From assembly GCA_020846275.1 (NCBI GenBank), contig JADLEG010000001.1, positions 1-35,161 on the forward strand: a DNA stretch of 35,161 nucleotides, read 5' to 3'. Origin of the DNA: Alphaproteobacteria bacterium (GTDB taxonomy: Bacteria > Pseudomonadota > Alphaproteobacteria > JAEULC01). The notes under the pieces are model-generated. The model was not told the origin of the DNA. It did not search any database and saw only the letters and a list, made by a program, of their open reading frames with translations. Below, in pieces: positions 7,489-16,358 of the stretch (positions are counted from its first letter, which is position 1; every line of letters begins with the position of its first letter). The translations under genes and the position numbers were made by a program.

Positions 7489-8223
7489 ATGGTGATGCAC
7501 AAGACCAGGCCGCAGGCCGAATCCTATGGCCAGGCCATCGGCATATTGCTGCTCGATGCGAGCGCGCCTTTCGTTCCCGGCGACGTCGGCAACGCCAGCA
7601 CCTACAACTACCCAGTCATCTATCGCACGGTGCCGGGCCTGACGACCGAGGCCTGTCTCTCGGGCGCGCCCGGGTTCGCGCCCAAGGTCATCGAGGCGGC
7701 GCGCTGGCTGGAATCCCAGGGCGTCCGCGCGATCAGCAGCGATTGCGGCTTCATGCTGCAGTACCAAGAAGCCGTGCGGGCCGCCGTGCGGGTACCCGTA
7801 TGCCTGTCCAGCCTGCTGCAGCTACCCTTGATCGCGCGCACGCTCGACCGCTCGCGGCCGATCGCGGTCGTTACCGCGGACTCGACCAAGCTCACGCCCG
7901 ATTTTTTGACGCGCGCCGGCATTTTTGTCGGGAACCAGCTCGTCATCCGCGGCATGCAGGACCAGCCAGAGTTCCGCAGTGCGGTGCTCGAGGAGAAGGG
8001 AACGCTCGACTCCGACCTCGTGGCCGGCGAGACCGTTGCTGTCTGCCGCCAGGCGCTCGCCGAGTTTCCCAACCTGGGCGCGGTTCTGCTGGAATGTTCC
8101 ATGCTGCCGCCCTATGCCAAGGCCGTGCAGGACGCGGTGGGCGTACCGGTCTACGATTTCATTTCGATGATCGACTTTGCCAGGGTGGCGACGCACCGCA
8201 CGCGCTACTCGGGCTTCTACTAG
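7489..8223 (+). CDS. Aspartate/glutamate racemase-family protein, copy 1
   Basis: This 244-residue protein of the Asp/Glu/hydantoin racemase superfamily probably inverts or otherwise activates the alpha carbon of an amino-acid-like substrate by two-cysteine chemistry. Both candidate catalytic cysteines are visible: Cys86 in SSDCGF and Cys203 in ECSMLPPYA. GDVGN near residue 31 is shared with copy 2. A GGGAGG ribosome site lies 8 bases before the ATG. It follows the DadA-like gene by 25 bases and precedes its paralogue by 42 bases. Members of the superfamily also include maleate isomerase and arylmalonate decarboxylase, so racemase activity is likely but not certain. Confidence 0.82.
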   Translation: MVMHKTRPQAESYGQAIGILLLDASAPFVPGDVGNASTYNYPVIYRTVPGLTTEACLSGAPGFAPKVIEAARWLESQGVRAISSDCGFMLQYQEAVRAAVRVPVCLSSLLQLPLIARTLDRSRPIAVVTADSTKLTPDFLTRAGIFVGNQLVIRGMQDQPEFRSAVLEEKGTLDSDLVAGETVAVCRQALAEFPNLGAVLLECSMLPPYAKAVQDAVGVPVYDFISMIDFARVATHRTRYSGFY

Positions 8224-8265
8224 GACAAACCCTGCCGCGACGCACTATTCGCAGAGGAGATCACC

Positions 8266-9000
8266 ATGCCGGTCTACAAGACGCGCAAGAAGACAGAGGC
8301 CTACGGCTATCCGGTCGGCATCCTGCTGCTCGACTACAAGGGCCCGTTCGTGCCGGGGGACGTGGGTAACGCAACCAGCTACGACTACCCGGTGCTGTAC
8401 CGCACCGTGGAGGGCGCCACGTCCAAGCGAGTCTTCGCCGGCGATCCGGCGCTGGAGAAAGCTGTCGTCGAAGCGGCGCGGTGGCTGGAGGCGCAGGGCG
8501 TCAAGGGCATCAGCAGCGACTGCGGATTCTTCGTCAACTACCAGGATCTGGTGGCCAAGTCGGTCAACATTCCGGTCTACTTGTCCAGCCTGCTGCAGCT
8601 TCCCTTCCTGTCCGCGACGATCGATGACACGCGTTCGATCGGCGTGATCTGTGCCAATTCACGCGCGCTCGGCACGCGCGTGCTCGAAATGACCGGAATC
8701 GATCCGGGTCGCGAAGTGGTGATCCACGGCCTTGAAAACGAGCCCGTCTTCGGCACCAGCGTTACCGGCGGCTCCGCGCAGTTCGATCCCGATCTGGTCG
8801 AGGCCGAGGTTGTCGATGTCGCCAAACGGATGGTGTCGGCGAAACCCAATATGGGCGCGATCCTGATCGAATGTTCGATGCTGCCGCCGTATGCGCGCGC
8901 GGTCCAGGATGCGACCGGGCTGCCGGTCTTCGATTTCGTGACGATGATCGACTATCACCACAACGCCGCGAACCGTCACGCGTATGCCGGTCACTACTAG
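8266..9000 (+). CDS. Aspartate/glutamate racemase-family protein, copy 2
   Basis: This 244-residue paralogue of the preceding gene aligns without a gap over the whole length, with 124 of 244 residues identical by my hand count. It keeps Cys86 (SSDCGF) and Cys203 (ECSMLPPYA). Differences cluster at residues 51-66, 130-175 and 231-244, which may line the substrate pocket or the subunit contact. An AGAGGAG ribosome site precedes the ATG. Exact co-linearity suggests tandem duplication followed by long divergence. The products may form a heteromer or act on two related substrates. Confidence 0.82.
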   Translation: MPVYKTRKKTEAYGYPVGILLLDYKGPFVPGDVGNATSYDYPVLYRTVEGATSKRVFAGDPALEKAVVEAARWLEAQGVKGISSDCGFFVNYQDLVAKSVNIPVYLSSLLQLPFLSATIDDTRSIGVICANSRALGTRVLEMTGIDPGREVVIHGLENEPVFGTSVTGGSAQFDPDLVEAEVVDVAKRMVSAKPNMGAILIECSMLPPYARAVQDATGLPVFDFVTMIDYHHNAANRHAYAGHY

Positions 9001-9027
9001 GCCTTTCGAGAACACCAGGGGCTTGCG

Positions 9028-9438
9028 ATGACGGAAATCAAGGCAATTCGAAGCCCGGGCAAGTTCAAGCCCGCGGTTGAGCTTCTGTCCGCCGCGATGC
9101 GCGCGGGCGACGTGCTGTACCTGTCGGGGCAGACCGCCCGGAATCCCGATACCGGCGAAGTCGGGAAGGGCGATATCGAAGAACAGACCAACAAGGTGAT
9201 CGACAACATCGAGGCAATCCTGAAGTCGCAGGGCCTTGGCCTGGAGCGCGTCGTGCGCTGCACCGTGTTCGTCACCAGCGCCGCCGAGCTCGAGGGCATG
9301 AACAAGGCGTACCTGCAGCGCTTCAAGGAGCCGCGCCCCGCTCGGTCGGCCTATGTCGTCAGCGGCTTTGCCAGCCCCGCCCTGCGGGTCGAGATCGATG
9401 CGATCGCGGTCTACGGGTCGGGACCAGCCACGTACTGA
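9028..9438 (+). CDS. RidA-family (YjgF/YER057c/UK114) 2-iminobutanoate/2-iminopropanoate deaminase-like protein
   Basis: This 136-residue protein speeds hydrolysis of reactive imine intermediates to keto acids and ammonia. Seen: LSGQTARNPDTGEV near residue 32, PARSAYVV with Arg106 matching the carboxylate-binding Arg105 of E. coli RidA, and VEIDAIA with Glu122 matching Glu120. The key residues of an active deaminase are therefore present. It follows racemase copy 2 by 27 bases and ends the operon. An imine deaminase downstream of an amino-acid dehydrogenase fits removal of the imine that the flavoenzyme makes. Confidence 0.9.
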   Translation: MTEIKAIRSPGKFKPAVELLSAAMRAGDVLYLSGQTARNPDTGEVGKGDIEEQTNKVIDNIEAILKSQGLGLERVVRCTVFVTSAAELEGMNKAYLQRFKEPRPARSAYVVSGFASPALRVEIDAIAVYGSGPATY

Positions 9439-9452
9439 ATCGCGCCTGATGT

Positions 9453-10685
9453 TCAAGCCGGTCTGGCGCGGCGGTTCGCACGCCGCAGCGCCGCCAGCAT
9501 CGCGGCATTCGACGCCGACAGCAGCACGGCGCACAGCAGCAACACGCCGCCGATGCCGAATCCCGGCGTGTCGGTCAAGAAGCCGATCGTCAGGGGTGCG
9601 CTGCACATGCCCAGGTCCAGCATGGTTCGCATCAACCCCATCGCGGCCCCGGTCCGATCGGGCGGTGTGATGTCGGCGACGTGGGCGGTCAGCGTCGGTA
9701 CGGCGAGCCCGCTGCCGATGCCGAGCAACGAAGCGGCGAGCCAGGCTTCGGCGACCGACGTGCATTGGGCAAGCACGCCGATCCCAAGGAGGACAACGAC
9801 GCCGGCCGCGGTGACCAGGGGGATCCGGCCCAAGCCGAGGGCCAGCCGCGCCGTAACCGGGAGAATCGCAAGATTGGCGATCGCCCCCACCATCAACGCC
9901 ACGCCAACCTGGCCGATGCCCATGCCAACCCATTTGGCGCAGATCAGAGGCAGCAGTACCCAATTGACGCCAATGCGCACGTAGGAATGCGCGTAGCTAA
10001 GCGCGGCGAGCGCGGCCACCTTGATCATCCCGCTTCCGCCGTTCTCCGCTTCAACCGGAGTCGAAGCCAGTCTTGCCGTCGCGTTCTGTCGGGCTGGGTC
10101 GGGCCCGATCGCGTGCAGCATGGCCAAGGCAATGATGGCCATCAGGCCCTGGGCGGTGAACGTCATCGGATATCCTAGGCGCGCGGCCAGAAGACCGCCG
10201 ATCGCCGGACCGATCGTAAGTCCGAGCAGGTGCGCGCCCTGAAATCCCGCCATGTCGCGTACCCGCGACGCCAGCTGCCCGCGATCCGTGACGGCGATCA
10301 GCGCCGCCGTGGCAAAGCTGGCCGAGCCGGTGCCTTGCAGCAGAAGGCAGAGAAAAAGCGGCAGGGGTGACGCCGCGCTCGAGGCCGCGAACGAACTCGC
10401 TGCAAGCAGCGTCAGCCCCGCGAGCATCATGCGCCGCCGACCGAAGCGCATGGCCAGCACGCTGGCCGGCAGGTTGACGAACAGCCGTGCGCCGGCGAAC
10501 GCGCCCATCATCACGCCGACGAGGGACATGCTGATCCCGAGGCCGTCGACGTAGATCGCCAGCACGGACCACACCATGCCCACGCCCGTGCTGACGCAGC
10601 ATAGTACGAGCAGGATCGGTAGGATGCGCCGAATGGGCGGGCCCGCGTCCATCGTGGCAGGCGATACGGGTTGAAAACGTTTCAT
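9453..10685 (-). CDS. Major facilitator superfamily transporter
   Basis: This membrane carrier of about 410 residues has about twelve hydrophobic segments. Family signs include a short basic loop MRFGRRRMM between early spans and an AMGLMRTMLDLG region in the second half. The ATG at 10685 is chosen; a GTG two codons upstream (10691) is also possible, and neither has a strong ribosome site. It is convergent with the RidA gene (14 bases between stops) and divergent from the MmgE/PrpD gene. The palindrome at 10672-10684 falls on the first codons. It could export or import a pathway compound; the direction and substrate cannot be read from sequence. Confidence 0.85.
   Translation of the reverse strand: MKRFQPVSPATMDAGPPIRRILPILLVLCCVSTGVGMVWSVLAIYVDGLGISMSLVGVMMGAFAGARLFVNLPASVLAMRFGRRRMMLAGLTLLAASSFAASSAASPLPLFLCLLLQGTGSASFATAALIAVTDRGQLASRVRDMAGFQGAHLLGLTIGPAIGGLLAARLGYPMTFTAQGLMAIIALAMLHAIGPDPARQNATARLASTPVEAENGGSGMIKVAALAALSYAHSYVRIGVNWVLLPLICAKWVGMGIGQVGVALMVGAIANLAILPVTARLALGLGRIPLVTAAGVVVLLGIGVLAQCTSVAEAWLAASLLGIGSGLAVPTLTAHVADITPPDRTGAAMGLMRTMLDLGMCSAPLTIGFLTDTPGFGIGGVLLLCAVLLSASNAAMLAALRRANRRARPA
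10672..10684. promoter_or_regulatory. Operator-like palindrome TGAAAACGTTTCA
   Basis: Arms TGAAA and TTTCA flank ACG, which resembles the sites at 5884-5895 and 6106-6118. It overlaps the first codons of the MFS gene, so codon constraints may explain it. If real, it would place the transporter under the same regulator as the two divergent operons. Confidence 0.3.
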
Positions 10686-10764
10686 TGGCACGCCAGATTA
10701 GCGGCACTTCCCCGCGATTTGCCAGGGCATTCACCTGCCGCGATGCCCCGAGAGGAGTGTGCCG

Positions 10765-12117
10765 ATGACTGCTTTGACCGTGGATCTCGGCCAGTTCGTG
10801 GCGGAACTCGCGTTGTCGGCAATTCCGCCGGAAGGCTTGACGGTTGCCAAGACGGGATTCACGGATTGCTTCGGCGTGATGGTGGCGGGTGCCCGCGACC
10901 CTGCGGTGGCGTTGGTCGACCGTGCGCTGTCCAGCCGGGATCACGATTCGCTCGCTCCCTTGCTGCCGTCGAAGGAGCTGCGCAATGTCGAGGACGCCGC
11001 GCTGGTCAACGGCATGGCGGCGCATGTCCTCGACTACGACGACGTGACGCTCGACGGCCACCCCAGCGCCGTGCTGGTGCCCGCGATCCTGGCCGAAGGC
11101 CATGCCTGCGGGTCGAGCGGCGCCGAGTTGCTGGTCGCCTATGTCGCTGGCTACGAGGTATGGGCCGAGCTGTTGGTACGCGAACCGGTGCCGCTGCACC
11201 AGAAGGGCTGGCACCCCACAACGGTGCGCGGCGCCGTTGCCGCGGCGGCGGCCTGTGCGCGCTTGCGCCGCCTCGATGCACGCCTGACGGCAACCGCGAT
11301 GGCGATCGCCGCGTCGCTGGCCAGCGGCCTGGTGGCGAATTTCGGCTCGCTGACCAAATCGTTCCAGGTCGGCCGCGCGGCGCAGTCGGGGGTCGTTGCC
11401 GCTCGACTGGCTGCCGCGGGCCTGACGGCCTCGCTCGACGCGCTCGAGCATCCCTCGGGATTCCTGGCTGCCCTCTCGCCCACGGGCCGGGCCGACCGCG
11501 CCCGCGCTTTTGTTGCGGCCCGGAAGGAGTGGCACATCGTGCGGCAGGGCCTGAACGTCAAGCGCTACCCCCTATGTTATGCGACGCATCGCGCGATCGA
11601 CGCGGCCATCGACCTGGTGTCGCGGCACGACCTGAAGCCCGGCGATGTCGATCACGTCTCGGTCGCGACCGGCCGTACCCAGATGGTCATGCTGCGCAAC
11701 CCGCGGCCCCAGAACGCGCTGGAGGCCAAGTTCAGCATGGAGTTCGCCATGGCGGCCTCGATCGTCGCCCGCAAGGTGGGGCTGGCCCAACTTGACGATC
11801 GCTTCGTGCGCACGCCGGAGATTCAGAACCTGTTCTCCCGCGTCTCGTGCGAAGTGACGGACGAAACGATGGACGGGTCCGCATTCGCACCGTTCGAAAC
11901 GGTCGCCATCCGGACGGCAAGCGGAAGGGTGCTGACCAGCGAGCGCATCGTCCATGCCAAGGGCAGCCATGTCCGCCCGCTCGATCGCGACGAGCTGTGG
12001 ACCAAGTTCGCCGATTGCCTGGACAAGGAATTCCCGCGTCCGGCAAAGGAGCGGGCGTTCGACCGGCTGCAAGGACTGGAACGCCAGAACACGCCGGCCG
12101 ACCTGATGGAATTTTGA
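10765..12117 (+). CDS. MmgE/PrpD-family protein, copy 1
   Basis: This protein is of the 2-methylcitrate dehydratase / cis-aconitate decarboxylase / iminodisuccinate epimerase family, 450 residues. Seen: DYDDVTLDGHPS, matching the Asp/His active-site loop of the family; LTKSFQVGRAAQ, the lysine loop, where the commonly seen His (as in FHAG) is Val; and KRYPLCYATHRAIDA near the lid domain. The ATG at 10765 is chosen because AGAGGAG lies 7 bases before it; the GTG at 10759 is too close. No citrate synthase or isocitrate lyase partner is nearby, so a methylcitrate role is unlikely. It is followed by a LysR gene in the same direction. Confidence 0.85.
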   Translation: MTALTVDLGQFVAELALSAIPPEGLTVAKTGFTDCFGVMVAGARDPAVALVDRALSSRDHDSLAPLLPSKELRNVEDAALVNGMAAHVLDYDDVTLDGHPSAVLVPAILAEGHACGSSGAELLVAYVAGYEVWAELLVREPVPLHQKGWHPTTVRGAVAAAAACARLRRLDARLTATAMAIAASLASGLVANFGSLTKSFQVGRAAQSGVVAARLAAAGLTASLDALEHPSGFLAALSPTGRADRARAFVAARKEWHIVRQGLNVKRYPLCYATHRAIDAAIDLVSRHDLKPGDVDHVSVATGRTQMVMLRNPRPQNALEAKFSMEFAMAASIVARKVGLAQLDDRFVRTPEIQNLFSRVSCEVTDETMDGSAFAPFETVAIRTASGRVLTSERIVHAKGSHVRPLDRDELWTKFADCLDKEFPRPAKERAFDRLQGLERQNTPADLMEF

Positions 12118-12120
12118 CCG

Positions 12121-12144
12121 GTCCGCGGCCATGTCCACGCGGAC
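12121..12144. other. Short GC hairpin after the MmgE/PrpD gene
   Basis: GTCCGCG (12121-12127) pairs with CGCGGAC (12138-12144) across a 10-base loop, 3 bases after the stop codon. No T-run follows. It may slow or end transcription before the LysR gene. Confidence 0.35.
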
Positions 12145-12194
12145 GCCTGCGCGGGCGATTGAATCCGCACGCCGCCGCGAACTGAGTTGCCGCC

Positions 12195-13124
12195 ATGGAC
12201 CTTAGGACATTGCGCTATTTCCAGACCGTCGCAAGTTGCGGCAGCTACAGCCGCGGGTCCGAGCTGCTGCACATCTCGCAACCGGCGATCAGCCGCGCGA
12301 TTCGCAAGCTGGAAGACGAGCTCGGCACGTCCCTCTTCAAGCGGCACGGCCACGGCGTCAGCCTGACGGAATCGGGCAAGACCTTGTTGTCGCGGGGGCA
12401 GTCGATCCTGCGTCAACTCGATCAGGCGCGCCAGGAAGTGCGCGCCGGCCGGACCAGCCCGGCAGGCACGATCTCCCTCGCCATGCCGCCGGCGGCGGGG
12501 CACATTCTGGTGCCGCCGTTGATCGAGGCGTTCGGGACCGCCTATCCGAACGTGACCGTGAATGTCGTGGGCGGGTTCAGCAGCACGATCCACGAGTGGC
12601 TGGTGCGCGGTCGCGTGGATGTCGCCTGCGCACACGACCCATTGCCGCAACGGGGTTTCCAGATGATCCCGCTGCTCGACGAGGAAGTCTTCCTGGTCGG
12701 CAAGAAGGGCGCCTTTCCCTTTCGCCGCGCCTATGCCCGGCCGGAAGACCTTTCGACGCTGCCCCTGATCGCGCCCGGGGAGCTGAACGCCTCTCGGCGG
12801 ATGCTCGACCGCTGGGCCGCCGACAAGCGGTTGCAGCTGCAGTTGAAGGTGCAGGTGGACGACCACTTCATCACCCGTGCCTTGCTGCGCCAAGGAACGG
12901 GGTTCACGCTGCTCACGCGCGCCGGCAGCCAGCCGGAACTACGTCTGGGCGAACTGGAAGCGCGGCCGTTTCGCCCGCGCGCGTTCTGGACACTCACGCT
13001 GATGGCGGGCGCGCAGGCCGCACGCTCGGAGTTGCTGGACGCTTTCATGCGAACCATCCGCAGCGTGACCCGCCAGCTGGCCGATAGCGGCAATTGGAAG
13101 GGAAGCATTCTCTCGCGGGAATGA
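12195..13124 (+). CDS. LysR-family transcriptional regulator 1
   Basis: This 309-residue DNA-binding regulator starts MDLRTLRYFQTV and carries the usual N-terminal winged helix-turn-helix (GSYSRGSELLHISQPAISRAI, about 17-37), then VSLTESGK and a linker helix. An effector-binding domain follows from about residue 92 (TISLAMPP). It lies 77 bases after the MmgE/PrpD gene in the same direction and is convergent with the acyl-CoA synthetase gene (6 bases between stops). The usual target would be an adjacent or divergent gene; here the MmgE/PrpD gene or the MFS gene beyond it is the best guess. Effector unknown. Confidence 0.92.
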   Translation: MDLRTLRYFQTVASCGSYSRGSELLHISQPAISRAIRKLEDELGTSLFKRHGHGVSLTESGKTLLSRGQSILRQLDQARQEVRAGRTSPAGTISLAMPPAAGHILVPPLIEAFGTAYPNVTVNVVGGFSSTIHEWLVRGRVDVACAHDPLPQRGFQMIPLLDEEVFLVGKKGAFPFRRAYARPEDLSTLPLIAPGELNASRRMLDRWAADKRLQLQLKVQVDDHFITRALLRQGTGFTLLTRAGSQPELRLGELEARPFRPRAFWTLTLMAGAQAARSELLDAFMRTIRSVTRQLADSGNWKGSILSRE

Positions 13125-13130
13125 ACGGGG

Positions 13131-15188
13131 TCAGCGCGCAGCCAGCACGATCAGCGCGTCCACGGCCGTTGCGCCGCGACCTTCCACGCCGACCACAAGG
13201 GGATTGATCTCGGCCTCTAGCACGTCGGGCGCCTCGCCCGCGAGGCGCGACAGGCGCACGATGGCCTGCCGTACCGCCGCTACATCTGCTCGCGGGCGGC
13301 CTCGATACCCATCCAGCAATGGAAAGAGGCGCAAGCCGCGCAACATGGACTCTGCGGTCGCCTCGTCGACCGGTGCCAGCCGAAGCTGGACGTCTCGCGA
13401 CAACTCGGCAGCAATGCCTCCAGCTCCTACCGACACGAACGAACCCAGTCGCGTGCGGCTGAACGAGACCAGCAGCTCGCAAACGCCGGTCGCCTGTTCT
13501 TCGACCAGGTACCCCTCGACATGCGCCGCCGGAGCCTTGGCCGCGACGGAGGCGGCGATGCGTCGGAGCGCGTCATTCAATGCCTGTGCATCCGCGATGT
13601 CGAGGGCCACGCCGCCAATATCGGTCTTGTGCGCAATGTCGGACGACAAGACCTTGGCCACGACTGGAAATGCCAGATTGTTGATGCCGCCAGTGCCGCC
13701 CGGCCGGAAGATTTGTCGCCGGGGCGTGGCAATGCCGATACGTGCCAGCAGTTCCTTCGCCGCCGCCTCGTCCAGCGACTTGGGCGCAACCCCGGCCGGA
13801 GCCGGCCGGAACGGCGCGAGGTCGCGCGGCGTGCACCATGCCATGTAGGCCTGAATCGCAGCCGCGCAGGCCTCCGGCGTGCGGAACGCGGCAATCCCGG
13901 CAGCGTTCAGCGCGGCGCGCGCGGCTGGGGCCTCGGGCAGCGCGAGTACTGCCAACGGCACGGGCGACTTGGTGAAGGCGATCAGCGGGCTGGTGGCCTT
14001 TTCCGGCTGGTGCCGCGCCGAGGATCCTACCACCATCAGAACCAGACCGTGCTCGCGCGAACTGATAAGGGCGTCCAGCGCGCCCGTCACCACGTCCGGA
14101 CGCACGCCAGCGAGGGTCAGATCCACGATCTCCCCGGATTTGACCGGCGTGGGCAGAGCATCCAATCGGGTCCGCACCGCGACCGACGGGGCGGCTGGCG
14201 CCACGCCGGCAAGCCCCAGCCGGTCCACGACCATTGCTGCGCCACCGCCCGTGGTGGTGACCACGGCAATCGGCCGGCGCTCGGGTGCCGTTGGCGCGCG
14301 GCGTCCGACGAACAGCAGTGCCGACTCGAACAGCGCCTCGAAGTTGTCGATCACCACGATGCCAAGCTCGCGCAGCATAGCATCGATGAAAGCGGACGGC
14401 TGAAGCATGGCGCCGGTGTGCGAAGCCGCCAGACGCTGGCCGACGGCCGACCGGCCGAGCAGGTAGCACAGCACGGGCTTTCCCGCGGTCCAGGCTGCCG
14501 TTGCGAAGCGTTGCAATGCGGGCCCGTCGCGGACCGTCTCAAGGAACAACAGGATCGCGTCAGTTGCCGGATCGGCGCACAGCAGTTCCCCAAGCGTGGC
14601 GAATTCCAGATCGGCCTCGTTGCCAACCGAAACCAGCTTAGAGAACGCTATGCCCGCATCATAGGCCCGGCTGGCCAGGGAACCGATGATGCTGCCGCTC
14701 TGGGACAGCAAGGCCAGCCGCCCGGCAGCAAATGGGGCGGATGCGAAGGCCGCGTTCGCGGTCAGGCACAGCCCGTTGGCATTGTTCACGACCCCGATGC
14801 TGTTAGGCCCCAGGATGCGCGTCCCGGCCGTCCGCGCGCGCGACAATGCTGCCGCGAACCACGCGCGGCCTTCCTCGTGCTCCAGAAAGCCGCCATCCAG
14901 AATCGAGAGCACCGGAACTGCCCGAGCGATGCAGTCATCGATCGCGGCACGCTGCGCCGCACCGGTCAGGAGGACGAAGCAATGGTCCACCGGCTCGGGC
15001 ACACCCTTCAAGGAGGGAACGGAGCGTATCCCCTCGACGACGAAGGGGCGCGGATTCACGGGCCAGATCCGTCCGCGAAAGCCGGTTCTTTGCAGAAAGG
15101 CGAGAGGCCGACCTGTCGTCTTGCCCGGATCGTCGGACGCACCGATCAGGGCCACCGAGCGCGGTTCGAACAGGTTCCGGTACAGCAT
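13131..15188 (-). CDS. ADP-forming acyl-CoA synthetase (acetate-CoA ligase family), fused subunits
   Basis: This 685-residue protein should make an acyl-CoA from a carboxylic acid, CoA and ATP, releasing ADP and phosphate. Domains in order: CoA-binding Rossmann fold (SVALIGASDDPGKTTGRPL, about 11-29), ligase-CoA domain (ILGPNSIGV, SQSGSI, then SHTGA with His257, the expected phosphohistidine), and a C-terminal ATP-grasp domain (VAKVLSSDIAHKTDIGGV). The alpha and beta parts are fused, as in many proteobacterial members. It follows the acyl-CoA dehydrogenase by 18 bases in one operon. The pair suggests activation and then alpha,beta-oxidation of an acid, similar in logic to carnitine or fatty-acid side-chain breakdown. 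Substrate unknown. Confidence 0.88.
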   Translation of the reverse strand: MLYRNLFEPRSVALIGASDDPGKTTGRPLAFLQRTGFRGRIWPVNPRPFVVEGIRSVPSLKGVPEPVDHCFVLLTGAAQRAAIDDCIARAVPVLSILDGGFLEHEEGRAWFAAALSRARTAGTRILGPNSIGVVNNANGLCLTANAAFASAPFAAGRLALLSQSGSIIGSLASRAYDAGIAFSKLVSVGNEADLEFATLGELLCADPATDAILLFLETVRDGPALQRFATAAWTAGKPVLCYLLGRSAVGQRLAASHTGAMLQPSAFIDAMLRELGIVVIDNFEALFESALLFVGRRAPTAPERRPIAVVTTTGGGAAMVVDRLGLAGVAPAAPSVAVRTRLDALPTPVKSGEIVDLTLAGVRPDVVTGALDALISSREHGLVLMVVGSSARHQPEKATSPLIAFTKSPVPLAVLALPEAPAARAALNAAGIAAFRTPEACAAAIQAYMAWCTPRDLAPFRPAPAGVAPKSLDEAAAKELLARIGIATPRRQIFRPGGTGGINNLAFPVVAKVLSSDIAHKTDIGGVALDIADAQALNDALRRIAASVAAKAPAAHVEGYLVEEQATGVCELLVSFSRTRLGSFVSVGAGGIAAELSRDVQLRLAPVDEATAESMLRGLRLFPLLDGYRGRPRADVAAVRQAIVRLSRLAGEAPDVLEAEINPLVVGVEGRGATAVDALIVLAAR

Positions 15189-15206
15189 GCGTCGGCTCGC
15201 GGCGCC

Positions 15207-16358
15207 TCATTCCCTGCGGCGCTGAGCGAAGCGCACACCGAAGACGCCCTCGGCAATCCGGTTGCGCATCATCTCGAGCGAGCCGCCCGCGATCATCCAG
15301 CCGCGGGTCCGCCGCATGCAGTAGTCGATCAGCGACATTTCGCTGAACCCGGCCCCCCCGGCGACCTGCATCGCTTCGTTCGCCACCTCGAAGCCCGCCC
15401 TGTTGCAGAGGTACTTGGCGATCGCCGTGTCCTGAGCGTCGGGCAGGCCGCGGTCGGCGGCTACCGCAGCCTTGTAGAGCAGCAGCTGCGCGGCGCGCAG
15501 CGATGCTTCCATGTCGGCGAATTTCCACTGGATTCCCTGGAACTCGGCAATCCGGCGGCCAAACTGCATGCGGGCCAGCGCATAGTCGCGGGCAAGTACG
15601 AAGGCATGACGGCCCAGCGCCAGCGAGCGCGCCGCATTGCCGATGCGCTCGGCATTGAAGCCGGTGATCAGGCGCTTGAACCCGCCGGCGCCGACGACGA
15701 TGTCCGAGTCTGGCACGAAGCAGTCGTCCAGATAGACCTGGCGCCACTGTTCGCCGCTCATGTAACGGACGGGCTCGCCAAACGAGACACCCTGCGCTCC
15801 CGCGTCGATCAGCAGCGCGCCAATTCCGTCCACGCCGGGTCCGAACCGGGCATAGACGAGCAGGAATGCGGCATCCAGGCTGTGCGTCATGAACACCTTG
15901 CTGCCGTTGACGCGGAATCCGCCCTGCGTCTTCTTCGCGGTGGTGGCGAGTTCGGTTACTGCCGATCCGGCGTCAGGTTCCGACATGCCGAGGCCGATGG
16001 CGGCCTCCCCGGATAGCAGGCGCGGCAGGACGCGGGCCCGCAACCTGTCATTGGCGTACTCGGCAAAGGTGCGGATCGGACCGAAGTTGCCGGCCTGCAC
16101 GACGTCGGCGCTGCGCGGGCAGACGGCGGCGACTGCTTCGATCGCCAGCACTGCGTCCATCAGCGTTCCGCCCTGGCCGCCCAGAGCTTCCGGAATGGTG
16201 ATGCCGAGCACGCCCTGCGCGCTCATTAGCCGCGCCACGTCGAAGGGAAAACCTGGGTCGCGCGCCCGGGCAGCCGCGCCGGCCGCGAGGTGACGTCGAG
16301 CGAACTGCGCGACGCTGTCGGAAAAAAGCTTCTGCTCGAGGCTGAGGTCGAAGTCCAA
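15207..16358 (-). CDS. Acyl-CoA dehydrogenase family protein
   Basis: This 383-residue flavoenzyme introduces a double bond into an acyl-CoA and passes electrons to ETF. Seen: an N-terminal helical domain (LSLEQKLFSDSV), GLGMSEPDAGSAV of the flavin-binding middle domain, and a C-terminal helical domain with QFGRRIAEFQGIQ and AGGAGFSEMSLIDYCMRRTRG. The catalytic Glu of the MCAD position is not present (AGGSLEM there); the Glu of FNAERIG lies where isovaleryl- and long-chain-type enzymes keep theirs (inference). The start is TTG at 16358, because the ATG 15 bases upstream meets an in-frame stop; GGAGTAGG lies just before. It is the first gene of the operon with the CoA synthetase and is divergent from LysR 2. 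Confidence 0.88.
   Translation of the reverse strand: MDFDLSLEQKLFSDSVAQFARRHLAAGAAARARDPGFPFDVARLMSAQGVLGITIPEALGGQGGTLMDAVLAIEAVAAVCPRSADVVQAGNFGPIRTFAEYANDRLRARVLPRLLSGEAAIGLGMSEPDAGSAVTELATTAKKTQGGFRVNGSKVFMTHSLDAAFLLVYARFGPGVDGIGALLIDAGAQGVSFGEPVRYMSGEQWRQVYLDDCFVPDSDIVVGAGGFKRLITGFNAERIGNAARSLALGRHAFVLARDYALARMQFGRRIAEFQGIQWKFADMEASLRAAQLLLYKAAVAADRGLPDAQDTAIAKYLCNRAGFEVANEAMQVAGGAGFSEMSLIDYCMRRTRGWMIAGGSLEMMRNRIAEGVFGVRFAQRRRE

Noticed and set aside
13521..16016. Open frame of 831 codons on the plus strand
   Set aside because: Antisense to the CoA synthetase and acyl-CoA dehydrogenase genes; Arg/Gly/His-rich without domains. Typical shadow frame in GC-rich DNA.
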